Below are positions 21,302 to 32,671 of a stretch of DNA of 64,000 nt, piece by piece. Position numbers and translations under genes: made by a program. The DNA is from Poecilobothrus nobilitatus (lineage: Eukaryota; Arthropoda; Insecta; Diptera; Dolichopodidae), in contig OX352773.1 of assembly GCA_947095535.1 (NCBI GenBank), positions 126,139,911 to 126,203,910 on the forward strand. Reading direction: 5' to 3'. Below the pieces are notes generated by a model, which saw only the letters and a list, made by a program, of their open reading frames with translations, was not told the DNA's origin and ran no database searches. The first letter of the stretch is position 1, and every line of letters begins with the position of its first letter.

Positions 21302-21890
21302 ATAATACAACATTTAATAAAATGATAATTCTAAAACCCGAGATTTATGAGAAAATAAAGCAAAATGCAGACGTTTAACTCAATGAATTATGAAAAATAT
21401 TGATAAATAAACATCTTACGGACACTCAAAAATAATATTTATACTAACAAAATCTATTTAAAATAAGAAACAAAAAACGAGAACTTCCTAGAAATAAAGA
21501 GGAAAAAGTAAAAATTACGGAAAAAAAAGGTACTCAAATTGTGCAAAACCAATGTATATAGATGCGGAATCTCAGTCGCATTTTCCTGAATATAAAAATG
21601 TTGGAATCCAAGTTGTACCTGAAGAAGAAAAAGTATATGAAAAAGAAGCTGACGTCGAAGTGTTTGATGATGAAATTGAAGAAAATGTTTTAACAAAAGC
21701 ATTGTCAGCTGCTTCAGTCGGAGAACGTCTTAGAAAAGAAAATCAATTAGAAATCAAAATGTACAAATTTTTGAAACTGATACAGGAGGAATTATAACTA
21801 TTCCTTTAGATAGCCCAAGCTCACCAACGAAAAAAGAAAAAACTATAAATAGCAAAGAGTTGAATAATTCATAAAGACGTGTTTTAAGGT
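21298..21890 (+). pseudogene. Conserved Polinton protein with acidic centre and basic end (block A)
   Basis: The ATG (21298) overlaps the pX-like stop. Start reads MNNTTFNKMIILKPEIYEK; HLTDTQK follows after stops, then the open frame 21552-21797 with YIDAESQSHFPEYKNVGIQVV, an acidic run and ALSAASVGERLRK. See the block C copy (39542-40156) for the best version. Several frameshifts. Confidence 0.55.
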
Positions 21891-21958
21891 CAGCTAATAG
21901 CAGCTAATACTCAAACAGAACTTAATTTTCCAATTGGTAAGAATAAATCCGAAAGCTA

Positions 21959-22875
21959 ATGGACAACATACAAGTAAATGATGAATTTTATGTCACTTTA
22001 CTTAGTGATTCATCTATGAACTATTATCCAGAAAATTCATTATCATCTTTTATAAATAAAATTAATAAATACATGTGTGACTCAAGGTGGAAAGTCGGTA
22101 TTTCAGAAATGTATGTTAATGATTTCGTTCCAAATTTGTATGGTGAAGAATGGGAAAAAAGTACTCAAATATTTATTAAAGGTATGCAGAAAGATATGAT
22201 AGGAGTTGGAACATCATATATTCCATACATTGAAAAACAAATGATATGCGACTGGAAAGTTTTTCTACTACTAACACTAATTCAAAATATACGCCCACTT
22301 AATAGGTTTACAAGAAAAGAAGTTGAATGACAGTTGATTTGGGCAATTTTTAATTTTATAAACGATTATATTAATTATATACAATCAGCAAAAGCTGAGG
22401 AGATGCCTAAAAGTATAAGTTACACACAATATGTGTTACTAGGCCTAAAATAGATATAAGAATAAGAGCAAATTACGCTTATACCTTGGAAGGACTTTTG
22501 ACAAAATGTTTCAATCAAGTATCTTCGAAAGTTACAGATTTTAAAAAATATAAATCACGTGTAATAGAAGCTTTCAAAACTTTTATAGATAGTGTACAAT
22601 TGATTCCAATTATTAAAGCAGATATGTTTTTTGTATACACAGATATAATTGAACCACAAAAAATAGGTGATAAAGATGTAACGTGTTTGAGATCTGTTAA
22701 CATACAAAATGTTTTCACTGATACTGTAAAAGAATTCAGTAATATTCAATATTGCAATGTGGAGAAATCATTTAATAACATTTCATTACTTTAATGTGAT
22801 AAATATGGATACAAAATAAACTTTTTCAATAGTTCAATTCCAACAAAAATTGTATTACATTTTAAAAAAGTATAA
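21959..22875 (+). pseudogene. Penton-like/minor structural protein candidate (block A)
   Basis: N-terminus NDEFYVTLLSDSSMNYYPEN, with DSRWKVGISEMYV, is the pattern of a widespread Polinton gene that lies between the pX-like and minor capsid genes. ATG at 21959 (MDNIQ) is probably the true start. The frame shifts near 22165 and 22330, continues through VIEAFKTFIDSVQLIP and FVYTDIIEPQKIGDKDVTCL, has a TAA at 22792-22794 and ends near 22875. A penton (single jelly-roll) role is inferred from gene order only. Confidence 0.6.
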
Positions 22876-22921
22876 ATAAAAGCGATTTTACAAAACTATA
22901 TATTATTTTATTTTATTCATT

Positions 22922-23032
22922 ATGGAGAGAGTATGCTATAAATATTATTTAATTCAATCTGGTAGAGGACTTGATGATATCGGCCCTTTATTAAAATAAA
23001 CCAATCAAAAGCCTCGTGGATTGGGAAGCTTT
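22922..23032 (+). pseudogene. Minor capsid protein start, truncated by segment Y (block A)
   Basis: MERVCYKYYLIQSGRGLDD starts at 22922, matching the block C gene at 41239. A TAA follows LLK, then PRGLGSF, and at 23033 the sequence switches to segment Y (ATTGCTGGAATAAA). It shows the exact point where Y was joined to block A. Confidence 0.65.
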
Positions 23033-23101
23033 ATTGCTGGAATAAAGTTAAATAAAAATCTGCGAAATTTGAGGTTCGTGTTTCTTTTTTATTCCAGCAA
23101 T
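23033..23101. repeat. Terminal hairpin of segment Y
   Basis: Perfect 14-base inverted arms ATTGCTGGAATAAA (23033-23046) and TTTATTCCAGCAAT (23088-23101) enclose a 41-base loop. It is the left boundary of segment Y both here and at 32672, although the left flanks differ. Confidence 0.75.
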
Positions 23102-23102
23102 T

Positions 23103-23480
23103 TACTTTTATATTATAACAGTCCAAAATGCTTGCACTAGCAACTCACTTTTATATTATAACAGTCCAAAAAGCTAAAGTTTTGCAATCAATTTTATTTT
23201 CTACTTTTTAGGGGGCGAATTCGGTTTCGAAAAAAGCATATGTATTTTAAAAATTATTTTTTTTACTTATTATTTTATTTTATACTTTTTAATTTTAAAT
23301 GAACCACATATGATATATATTGTACAATATATGATATGTGATATATATATATACGTATGATATATATTGTACATACATGTATTTTACTGTATATTTCTAT
23401 AGTATGGCATTGGTATAGTATATCGTATACCCAAACAAACATCTAACCTTGAACACCTAGTACCTACCTAATTCTTTAAT
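23103..23480. repeat. Left part of segment Y: short direct repeats and TA-rich DNA
   Basis: ACTTTTATATTATAACAGTCCAAAA occurs twice (near 23103 and 23147). Then comes GGGGGCGAATTCGGTTTCG and a TA-rich stretch with repeated GATATATATTGTACA (23310-23370). The TA-rich part is replaced by a longer unrelated stretch in Y' (32940-33120). No gene seen. Confidence 0.6.
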
Positions 23481-24610
23481 AAGATCATGCAGTAAAAATT
23501 GTTGACAAATATCTTGATTTAAATTATAAACAAATGGAGCGGAAGAAAATAATTTACGAAATTAGTTTAACATAATATTATTTACATACGTACGTACATA
23601 TTTACATACGTAGTTTTAATTTTTTGTGTTGACAAAATTTTGTTTGTAAATCATAATACGTAATGCGCAAAAGCATAATTTTGTAATGATCTTTACTTTT
23701 TATATTTTCTTTACTATGTACATACAAAAATATATTATGTATGTATGTAGTTTGAATTTGGCAATTGGAATTATTTTGAATGAAATTTTATATGGATATC
23801 TATATACACAATAGGCATAATAAATGTTCCTAAATAAAACACATAAAACATTAATTTTTAACGCCATACATATTCAATATGCAATAAAGAATGTTGACAA
23901 CAAATATTCTGATTTAAATCCTAAACAAATGTTTTAAAACAAAATACTCTAGCAACATAAAAATATTGTACCTATATATTTTGTGTTTTGCTAAATCCTA
24001 ATACAAAATACATGTGCACATCAAGATTGATTGAACTAAATTATTATAGGAAGAAAGATCAAATAATATGTGTATATTATACATAAAATTTTATTAAAAA
24101 AATGTTGTTGAATACAGTTAACAAAAAAAAAAAAATGTACCTACACGAATTGGATTCGAACCAAATTACTCTTACTTTCAAAACCGGTACGCTCTCCTCT
24201 GCACTATACAACACTTAAATACTTAATGAACATATTACGAACATAAAATCTTAATTTTTAACCATGCATATTCAATATGCATTAAAGAATGTTGACAGCA
24301 AATATTTTGATTTAAATACTAAACAAATGTTGTAAACAAAATATTTTAGCTACATACATAAAAATATACTATATAGGAGAAACGATCAAAAATTTATTGC
24401 GTGTGGATTGTATGCATGAATTTAGAGATAAAAAAAATTTAAGTTTCAAATTCATATATACAAAATATATACATATTTTATTCAAAAAATGTTGATGAAT
24501 AGATAGTTAAAAAAAAAGTTGCATGTGAACTAGATTCGAACAACATGACCCCCACTTTTGAAACCTGTACACTTTCCTTTGCACCATACAACACTTATAA
24601 ATGTTGCTAA
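23481..24610 (-). mobile_element. Tandem tRNA-derived SINE-like repeats (segment Y)
   Basis: A unit of about 380 bases is repeated two to three times with considerable divergence. Each unit contains GTTGACA(A/G)CAAATATT(C)TGATTTAAAT and CTAAACAAATGTT. Two units end on the right with a minus-strand tRNA-like head: heads 24137-24216 and 24517-24596, exactly 380 bases apart. On minus, A boxes TAGTGCAGAGG (24206-24196) and TGGTGCAAAGG (24586-24576) fully match the consensus, and the B boxes GGTTCGAATCC (24162-24152) and TGTTCGAATCT (24542-24532) are perfect and near-perfect. The leftmost unit (from about 23490) has lost its head. Confidence 0.65.
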
Positions 24611-24645
24611 CAGATTACGAAGATAATAAAAAGCGTGACAGAATG

Positions 24646-25545
24646 ACAAATAAATAAATAAATAAATAAACCGACAACGACGAGTTAATATAAAAGCATA
24701 TAAAAAACACTTTATTTTATAAACTCTTTACTCTTTAGCTATATAAGCATTCGCGTTGCTTAATAAAAAAAAAGTTAATAATCGGCAAAAATTAAAGCTA
24801 TACGTTTAATCGCGCATTTTATTATTTTGGTTGAGCCCCCAATTTATAGAAGCACACACAACACTTTATTCTAATATAAGGACATTTACTTGAAATTTTA
24901 ATATTAACAAAATCAAAACGTTTAATTAGAAACTTTAATATTAACAAAATCAAAACATTTAATTAGAAACTTTAATATATTAATATATATATATGTATTC
25001 AATTACAAAAAGATGGCAACTACTCGCTCACACTATATACAACACGAAAGTGAATAGTGGAGCCAGCCGAATGAATACAGCTGAAGATAGCTGACAACCA
25101 GAAGGAGTTGAATCACTACAGCTGAACTGAAACAGTGTGCTGTAAAAATTCCACAAATATATGAGAAACATGTTTATGAAATTTTAATTCTTTAATTACA
25201 TTATTCTATATATTATTATTTCTAATAGAATTTCATCAAATGTTGTTTTATCTTTAAAATTGTAGGTTTGATTTAATGTATGATAAAATTTCTCTAGAAA
25301 CATATATTTTAAATTTGAAAAATAATGATCTATTATAATATTTAATGTACAAATTGTTAAATTGAATATGGTTTAATACAAGTATCACATGATTTATTTA
25401 TACATATAAATTATTAGCATTTTTGATTAGAATTGTTTCTTTATCAATTTTCACAATTTCTATTAGCTAATTATTTATTAATTGACAGTTATTTTTAAAT
25501 ATACAAACTGTTAATTCATTTAATGAGTTTAATTTTTCATATGTA
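24646..25545. other. Non-coding part of segment Y
   Basis: Begins with an (AAAT)n tract at 24646-24672. A local duplication AACTTTAATATTAACAAAATCAAAAC lies near 24930-24965. No gene or intact repeat end is seen; the stretch is shared almost base for base with Y' (34424-35320). Confidence 0.5.
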
Positions 25546-25858
25546 AGTTAACACAACAGTAAACATAACAGCCAACATAACATGCAATCTGTTGAATCAG
25601 CAAATCATAGACTAGGAATAAAAGTTCAATTTGGTTTACACCAAATTTAGTTATTACACGCAAGTTATCTATTCACCCAATCCTTTATATAATATAATAA
25701 ATTCTTTACCAGACACTACGTCAACACTTCCTGTTATTATCAAAACTAAGCTAAAAACTAAACTATAAGCTAAATTGTAAGATTACTGTTAAATAAAGTT
25801 AGTTTATAAAAGCAAAAATAAAGTTTTTTTTGAAAATAACCAAATGAAGTTATTTAAG
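25546..25858 (+). mobile_element. LTR of a gypsy/errantivirus-like element (segment Y)
   Basis: Proposed LTR from AGTTAACACAACAG to GAAGTTATTTAAG, directly followed by a primer-binding site. It has a TATA-like TATATAATATAATAAA near 25690 and AATAAAG near 25792 and 25817. The right end is firm because of the adjacent primer-binding site; the left end is a guess based on the AGTTA start common in this family. No second LTR is seen. Confidence 0.6.
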
Positions 25859-25874
25859 TGGCGCAGTCGGTAGG
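25859..25874 (+). promoter_or_regulatory. tRNA primer-binding site of the LTR element
   Basis: TGGCGCAGTCGGTAGG immediately follows the LTR end. It is the kind of tRNA 3'-end complement used by several gypsy-group retrotransposons to prime minus-strand synthesis (tRNA-Ser type as I remember it). Confidence 0.7.
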
Positions 25875-25890
25875 TAAAATAAACATTTTT

Positions 25891-27179
25891 AGCACATTTC
25901 CAAAAAATTTTGAAAAAATGTGCTTATTAGTTTCAGTCTGTCCGTCCGTCCGTCTGTTTACAAAACTTCTACACCGTTAAAGATAGAGAAAAAAATTTTA
26001 ACCATGGGTAGGCCTCATAAAAAAAATAATTTTATGGAACAACTTTTTCATGTAGCCCCTCCCATTACGGAGCTACAGCCCCTCAAACTTTGAAAAAGCC
26101 CTATTTTTAAATGTATATATCTGATGTTCTACTTAAGATTTTTTCAATCTGAAAACGTCATTCGACAGGTATTTCTTTTATCTTTGTAAATTAATATGAA
26201 AATTATACAATTTTTTTTAATTTAGTATTTAAATTTACCGTTATGTGAAAACCAAATTTTGCATGATTTTTCTACTTTCATAACTCCGGCATGCTTCTAG
26301 ATAGAGGCTTGAAATTTTGAGGCAAGAAAGAACTTTTAGAATTAGTATAAGTTTGCTCAGAAAATTTTTTTGGACCACCCCCTGTTTATGACCTATTAGG
26401 GCTTAAAAATTGAAAATTTGCTATTTTTAAACACCTGCAACTTAGGAATCTGTACACATTTTACTTCTGCAAGATATAAAAATTAAAGCTACAGTAATAT
26501 ATTTTTACGTGTGTTAAAGGTTTATTTAAGTTGTAAAGGGTTCCAAAGTTGCAGCACTTCAAAATTGCGAAAAAGCCCCATTTTCAGATGTATATATCTC
26601 AGGCTTTGCGTAATAGTTTTACAATCTAGAACCGCCAAAAGATCGAAAATTTTATTATCTATATAAAACAATATTAAAATTATGTAATATTTTGTAATTT
26701 ACTATTTAAATTTATCATTATGTGAAAACCACATTTTGCATGAAATTTCGTTTTTCATAACTCCGGCACGCCTTTAGATAGGAACCTGAAATTTTGAGAC
26801 AAGAAAGAACTTTTAGAATTAGTATAAGTTTTCTCAGAAAATTTTTCGGTAGCACCCCCTCTTTAAGAGTTATTACGTCCCAAAAATGAAAATTTGGTGT
26901 TTTTAGACACCTGTAACTTAAGCACCTGTACAAATTTTTCTTCGGCAAGGCATGAAAATTAAAGATTCAATAATATATTTTTACGTGTGTTAACGGCTTT
27001 TCTTAGTTTTATAGGATTCCGTAATTACGGCCCCTCAAAATTTCAAAAATGTCCTATTTTCACATTTTTTCTTATTACATGAAATTTTCAAATTTTTGTG
27101 TAAGTCACGCTTCTAAACAGTTTGTATTGAGTTTTGGAAATGTGCGCTTTTAAAAACCGTTGGTTTACATTCTACCTTG
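25891..27179. mobile_element. 1.29 kb insertion in the LTR-element leader, private to segment Y
   Basis: Absent from Y', where CATTTTTTTATAAAATAAG is continuous at 35667-35685, so it inserted after the Y duplication or was lost cleanly. The left end AGCACATTTCCAAAA is echoed inverted as TTTTGGAAATGTGCGCT near 27133-27149. The left end also folds on itself (AGCACATTT...AAATGTGCT). CTGTCCGTCCGTCCGTCTG follows at about 25940. Two internal copies of a roughly 480-base stretch are seen (AACTCCGGCATGCTTCTAG near 26282, AACTCCGGCACGCCTTTAG near 26760). No protein; resembles a non-autonomous DNA element. Confidence 0.7.
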
Positions 27180-27441
27180 TTTTATAAAATAAGACTTCTC
27201 TTCGATATCCTTAAGTGAGTCTACTTTAGGCAGAAAGAATTATATATACAAACAAATTATCCAGTGATCGAATTGAGTGAATAAAGCGTTTAAGATTGAT
27301 TGATTGAGTGAATAAAGCGTTTAAGAATTTTTAAAACTGAACAATTAAAAATTAAAAAAAAAAGATACGATAGTGAACAACTGAGGAAAATAAAAATTAA
27401 CCGTAGAAACAAGCTTCGTACTTAAAATCAAATAAAATTCT

Positions 27442-27725
27442 ATGAATAAACTCGAGGAAAACAGGGATCTCCAAGATCAAGACAATATGGAAGAAGAACT
27501 ACAAGACGAGTAATTGCACAACAACAAAAAATCCAAGCAATGATAAAAACTAAATAACTTACAAGCACAAATATAAGCACCAGTACAACGCCCAGCACCA
27601 AAAACATCACCAGCAAATACAAAACTCCAATAGAAGCAGTATACAGAAACATCAAGTTTATGCCAACTTTTACTGGTAAAGGAGACGTAAGGGTTAACTA
27701 TTTTATTAGTCATGTATATTATATT
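27442..27725 (+). pseudogene. gag 5' fragment of the LTR element (segment Y)
   Basis: MNKLEENRDLQDQDNMEEEL starts at ATG 27442, about 300 bases after the leader resumes. A stop and frame changes follow, and the frame ending in RNIKFMPTFTGKGDVRVNYF, a typical gag start of gypsy-like elements, runs to about 27725. The sequence stops resembling gag there and no pol is present. Only the LTR, primer site, leader and gag start survive. Confidence 0.55.
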
Positions 27726-29254
27726 TATTAGTAATGTATAATATCAGCTATCAACAGCTTTTATTTTTTTTTTCTATAATAGAACACATCCAACACAACA
27801 CTTTAAAATGAATAAGTTTGTTACACATAATTTTTCTTGATAAATATAATATAACTAGATAAAGCAGGCGTAGCATTCACTATAATCTAGAAATAATATT
27901 GTCTTTTTGGTAATCTAGAAATAATATTGTTTTTTTGTCACTTAACTTTTTAATGAAATAAAAAGAAATATCTTTATTTATCTTTATTATTTATTTATCT
28001 TAAAAACTTTTTTTGAGACCTATTTCCTTTCATCAGCAAGAATACTTAACTATTTACAATAAAAATAATAATAAATTTAAATGAAAGTAAAAAAGATAAC
28101 AGATAAGACAATTAAAGAAACAAATTAACATAAAAATACAAAATGTTTTAAATGTTAATCTAAGGATATAAGCCGCTTTTTTCAAAATCTTTTTCTAGGC
28201 TTAGCTAATTAAGATTGTAAAAATAAGTATAAAATAAAAAAACGCCAATTTAATTTAGCTAGTACACTAGAAAACAAAAGAATAATAATAATGATATGAC
28301 TGAAAAAACTAATCATAATTGTAAATTAATCTAAAATTTCATTAAAAACACAATTTTCTATTACTTTTTATGGTGATATTACAGTAAAACTACTAAAAGA
28401 ACTAACTCGGGTAGTACAATTTTGTTACCAGTAGTACCAGTAGGTAACCCTGCACTTTGGGATGGGAAAAAAATTTGACTCATATCGCACGACATGTTGA
28501 CCTACATTTTGATTTATGGGTTTAATGTAGGTCATGCTTGGTTAGTAGGTCAAGAACTTGTTTTGATCGTTTTGGTTTAGGTTTTAAGTTAAGTTGTATA
28601 TGTGGGTTTTTAACTAATAAGTTCCAAATGGTTGTATAGTAGGAAGTCAAGTGTTAAACAATTTAAAGTAGGGTCGGCTCTTAATAAACAAAATTGTATA
28701 ACTGAAGTTTAAATACTACGCGCACATATAAAAGTAGTAAGAAAATTTCTTATATGAAAATAAAAAACAGAAAAAATTTTTCTATTTTTAAATCTACAGT
28801 GCATCTTTAAAATTGAAAAGAAAAAGTGTAATCCTGTTTTTTTTTTTTGTTAGCATAAAGAAAAAAAATTAAAGTAAGATATAGATTTTTTTTTTGCTTA
28901 CATAAAAATGTGGTCTCTTCTGGATAGAAGAATTTATAGAAGAAAAGAGAAACCGAAAGTCATTAATTAGCTGACTGCATGTCGTTTAAGATATTTTTTT
29001 TATTTTTTAATTAAGAATGTTCAGAAAATATGAATAAAAAGAAAACAAACAGCAAATCAAAAATATGGAACTGATTAAACTAAAGATATACTCTTTGATA
29101 TGCATTTATGTTTATGTTTATTTTTTTTTTTTTGTTTTTGTATAGAATAAAAAATAATTCAAAGATAGGTTAAATGGTATCTATTTTAAAAACATAAGAT
29201 AAAAATAAAAGACATTTATTTTTTTTATGTTTAAATTCTTTTATTATTATATTT
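27726..29254. other. Non-coding right part of segment Y
   Basis: No gene seen. Two close copies of TCTAGAAATAATATTGT lie near 27885 and 27912. An inverted repeat TGACCTACATT/AATGTAGGTCA occupies 28498-28508 and 28524-28534, with a further AGGTCA at 28547-28552. From about 28790 the sequence matches the left part of block A. Confidence 0.55.
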
Positions 29255-29491
29255 TTATTTAAATCTAAGTTTTGACATTTTTTTACAATGATCAGATGTT
29301 AAAATTGCAGAAATAGTGAGACCAACTTTTTCTATACGTCTTTGAAATCTACTTGTATCACGTGCGTATTCCTCCCAATGACTTTTCCTTGCTGATCTGT
29401 AAGCATACTCCCATACATGCATAAGGTGAATTTCTTGTTTAATATTGAAGTGAACTTTTTTAGTTTTGTTATTTAAATTCATATCGTGCAA
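29255..29491 (-). CDS. Conserved Polinton accessory protein, HFN/YARR type (block B)
   Basis: Intact 78-codon frame: MHDMNLNNKTKKVHFNIKQE, then LMHVWEYAYRSARKSHWEEY, DTSRFQRRIEKVGL and a C-terminal basic tail. The family is common in Polinton-like elements and also present in lineage I here (2812-3020). It is basic with aromatic and Arg/Lys clusters and has no signal or membrane segment. Function unknown to me; DNA binding is possible. It lies 3' of the gene at 29510-29890 on the same strand. Confidence 0.6.
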   Translation of the reverse strand: MHDMNLNNKTKKVHFNIKQEIHLMHVWEYAYRSARKSHWEEYARDTSRFQRRIEKVGLTISAILTSDHCKKMSKLRFK

Positions 29492-29509
29492 GTATGAAAA
29501 TTGAAAGTC

Positions 29510-29890
29510 TTAATCTAACATTTTTTTCTTTAAAAGATACATATATACATTATAACAATTTTTAACAGCACATCTGAAATTGTTGTTTGATAAGTGTATA
29601 GGACAATTTGATTTAAAGTTATCAATCTTTTGCAATGACGGCAAGTTTCTGCTTAGATCTTCTATTTTAACACTGTCAATGTACTTTTGAAGAAAAAGTT
29701 TTTTTTTTCTCCTTTAACATAAATTTTTTCAGCTGACTCTAAATAGTGTTTTAATATACATTTTACATCTAAATATTCAACTAAACCGTTATTCCATATA
29801 AGTTCATTTATTTTACTTTCGCAATACTGGTTATTATATTTCATATCCTGACTAAGTTCTTCTGCGGGGTACGGTGCTTTGAAGTGTTAC
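29510..29890 (-). pseudogene. Unassigned, possibly nuclease-like Polinton protein (block B)
   Basis: C-terminal half of a conserved element protein: FKAPYPAEELSQDMKYNNQY, then ILKHYLESAEKIYVKGEKKN. The frame shifts at a missing T near 29685, after which LPSLQKIDNFKSNCPIHL and CAVKNC continue. The pattern 'E.IYVKG.EK' with a later Cys/His-containing tail recurs in a family whose N-terminal half has a 'D(V/I).GF' motif (see 42951-43262). A nuclease role is a guess. Confidence 0.45.
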
Positions 29891-30076
29891 ACAGTTGGAA
29901 TTAAATTTCCTTTTTCAATTATACTCTTTTAGGAAATATTACTTTTCATTTCCTTGTAAAAATTGTAGATCAACTATGAGAACTTGTTCGACTTAACCAT
30001 GTCGAAGGTTTATGGAAGAATGTTCGATAGAATAACTAAATTACATTTATATTCACTTCGGGAAAAGAGCTTTTCG

Positions 30077-30084
30077 TATAAATA
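30077..30084 (+). promoter_or_regulatory. TATA box of packaging ATPase (block B)
   Basis: TATAAATA, 43 bases before the ATG at 30120, with flanks CGTATAAATATAGGTTAAC shared with block C. Confidence 0.6.
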
Positions 30085-30119
30085 TAGGTTAACAGAGTTA
30101 GTTTTTAACTAATACAATT

Positions 30120-30793
30120 ATGCTGTTTCACCCGTTTACTATGATGGTGGCTGATCCATCATGCTGTGATAAAACCACTTTTATTCATAATTTAATAAAA
30201 TATAAAAAAGAAAATATACAACCACATATTAATAGAATAATTTGGTGTAATCCAGACAAAAAGCAGTTCAAAAATATGTCAAAGATATGGAATATAGTAA
30301 CACTATTCCAGATTTTAATGATAATCAAAAACCTTTGTTAATTATTATCGATGATATGATGTTAAATTCTCATGATAAGTATGTATGTGATTTATTTACT
30401 AGAGGATCACATCATAGAAATTTATCTGTAATATTTGTAACACAAAATGTTTTTCACCAGGGTAAATTTTCAAGAGATATTTCACTCAACTGTAAATATT
30501 TAGTACTTTTCAAAAATCCAAGAGATAAATCGCAGATATTACCTCTAGCTCGCCAAATATATCCCAATCAAATTAAAGCATTTGAAATAGTATATAATGA
30601 TGTGACGTCAGTCGCATATGGCTATATATTAATAGATCTTACTCAAGACGTTAATGATATATTTCGTTTAAGAAGTGATATATTTGGGAAAGGTTTGTGT
30701 AATTGTACGAGAGATCAATTAGAACAATTTGGAGAGGAATATGAAACGTTTGAAGACCAATCGACATATATTACACCTGTTAAAAATTTCTAA
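30120..30793 (+). pseudogene. A32-like packaging ATPase, lineage II, block B
   Basis: Starts MLFHPFTMMVADPSCCDKTT: both Walker A glycines that precede the P-loop Lys are changed (GPSCCGKT to DPSCCDKT). A frameshift near 30290 separates it from the 168-codon frame (30287-30793) holding a good Walker B LLIIIDDMM, RGSHHRNLSVIFVTQN and the conserved C-terminus to KNF. Nearly identical to block C, including the Walker A changes, so the changes predate their duplication. Confidence 0.8.
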
Positions 30794-31033
30794 ACCAAAA
30801 TTCCTGAAAGTAATTATAAAACACTGTGACCTTGAAGTAATAAAAACATTTTGCGTAATCTGAGTAAAAAAGCAACAACCCAATTACGAAAGTATAAAAA
30901 AGAATTAAGATCACTTATTTGCCGCAAAAAATCTATAAATAGCAAAAGAAAAATTATTATTCAACATGGTGGATTTTTACATACACTTCTGGGTGCAATA
31001 CTATCAGAGATAATCGGAAATTTTATAAAATGA
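30741..31033 (+). pseudogene. pX-like small basic protein (block B)
   Basis: Starts at ATG 30741 inside the ATPase end. An internal deletion of about 37 bases removes the ISLNILKGN stretch (TTTTGCG joined to TAATCTGAG). LRKYKKELRSLICRKKSINS and the hydrophobic GGFLHTLLGAILSEIIGNFI end are intact. See block C for the full version. Confidence 0.65.
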
Positions 31034-31643
31034 ATAATACAACATTTAATAAAATAATAATTTTAAAACCTGAGATTTATGAGAAAATGAAGCAAAATGC
31101 GGATGTTGAACTTAATGAGTTGGATAAAAATTTCAAAAAAATATTGTTAAATAAACATCTCACGGACACTCAAAAATGGTATTTATAAAGACAAAATCTA
31201 TTTAAAATAAGAAACAAAAAACGACAACTTCCTAGAAATAAAAAGGAGAAAATAAAAATTACGGAAACAAAAGGTACTCAAACTCGTGCAAAACCAATGT
31301 ATATAGATGCGGAATCTCAGTCGCATTTTCCTGAATATAAAAATGTTGGAATACAAGTTGTTCCTGAAGAAGAAGAAGTATATGAAAAAGAAGCTGATGA
31401 CGAAGTATTGATGATGAATTTCAGCAAAATGTTTTAACAAAAGCATTGTCAGCTGCTTCAGTTGGAGAACGTCTTAGAAAAAGAAAATCAATTAGAAATC
31501 AAAATGTACAAATTTTTGAGACTGATACAGGAGACATTATAACTGTTCCTTTAGATAGCCCAAGCCCACCAACGAAAAAAGAAAAAACTATAAATAGCAA
31601 AGAGTTGAATAACAAGACGTGTTTTAAGGTCAGCAGTACGTAA
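31030..31643 (+). pseudogene. Conserved Polinton protein with acidic centre and basic end (block B)
   Basis: ATG overlaps the preceding stop (ATGA). MNNTTFNKIIILKPEIYEK and HLTDTQKWYL* are readable, then a frame with YIDAESQSHFPEYKNVGIQV and an acidic EEEEVYEKEADDEV run, a lost base near 31405, and ALSAASVGERLRKRKSIRNQ to 31643. Same architecture as block C. Confidence 0.6.
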
Positions 31644-31694
31644 TACTCAAACAGTACTTAATTTTCCAATTGGTAAGAATAAATCCGAAAGCTC

Positions 31695-32609
31695 ATGGAC
31701 AACATACAAGTAAATGATGAATTTTATGTCATTTTACTCAGTGATTCATCTATGAAGTATTGTTCAGAAAATTCATTATCATCTTTTACAAATAAAATTA
31801 ATAAATACATGTATGATTCAAGGTGGAAAGTCGGTATTTCAGAAATGTATGTTAATGATTTCGTTCCAAATTTGTATGGTGAAGAATGGGAAAAAGTACT
31901 CAAATATTTATTAAAGGTGTGCAGAAAGATATGATAGGAGTTGGAACATTATATATTCCATACATAGAAAAACAAATGATATGCGACTGGAAAGTTTTTC
32001 TACTACCAACACTAATTCAAAATATACGCCCACTTAATAGGTTTAGAAGAAAAGAAGTTGAACGACAGTTGATTTGGGCAATTTTTAATTTTATAAACGA
32101 TTATATTAATTATATACAATCAGCAAAAGCTGAGGAGATGCCTAAAAGTATAAGTTACACACAATATGTGTTACTAAGCCTAAAATAGATATAAAAGTAA
32201 GAGCAAATTAGCTTATACCCTCGAAGGACTTTTGACAACATGTTTCAATCAAGTATCTTTTAAAGTTACAGATTTTAAAAAATATAAATCACGTGTAATA
32301 GAAGCTTTCAAAACTTTTATAGATAGTGTACAATTGATTCCCATTAGTAAACCAGATATGTTTTTTATATACACAGACATAATTGAACCGCAAAAAATAG
32401 GTGATAAAAATGTAACGTGTTTAAGATCTGTTAACATACAAAATTCTTTCACTGATACTGTAAAAGAATTCAGTAATATTCAATATTGCAATGTGGAGAA
32501 ATCATTTAATAACATTTCATTACTTTTATGTGATAAATATGGATACAAAATAAACTTTTCCAATAGTTCAATTCCAACAAAAATTGTATTACATTTTAAA
32601 AAGGTATAA
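31695..32609 (+). pseudogene. Penton-like/minor structural protein candidate (block B)
   Basis: ATG 31695 (MDNIQVNDEFYVILLSD). Frames change near 31895 (in a run of A) and near 32190-32210, and the last frame runs FNQVSFKVTDFKKY to LHFKKV* at 32609. Same start context as block A, while block C has lost this start codon through a fold-back insertion. Confidence 0.6.
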
Positions 32610-32671
32610 ATAAAAGCGATTTTACAAAACTATATATTTTTTTTTTTTATTCATTTTTTTTATTTCATTTT
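32610..32671. other. Junction between block B and segment Y'
   Basis: T-rich stretch replacing the minor capsid gene start that follows at this place in blocks A and C. The switch to Y' occurs at ATTGCTGGAATAA (32672). Confidence 0.6.

Noticed and set aside
22515..22749. Minus-strand frames within the penton-like genes (also 32249-32452, 40832-41035)
   Set aside because: Antisense shadows of the conserved plus-strand gene, changing in step with it.
27440..27713. Hydrophobic minus-strand frames rich in Leu and Val
   Set aside because: They are the antisense of the gag fragment; the plus-strand reading has the recognised FTGKGD motif.
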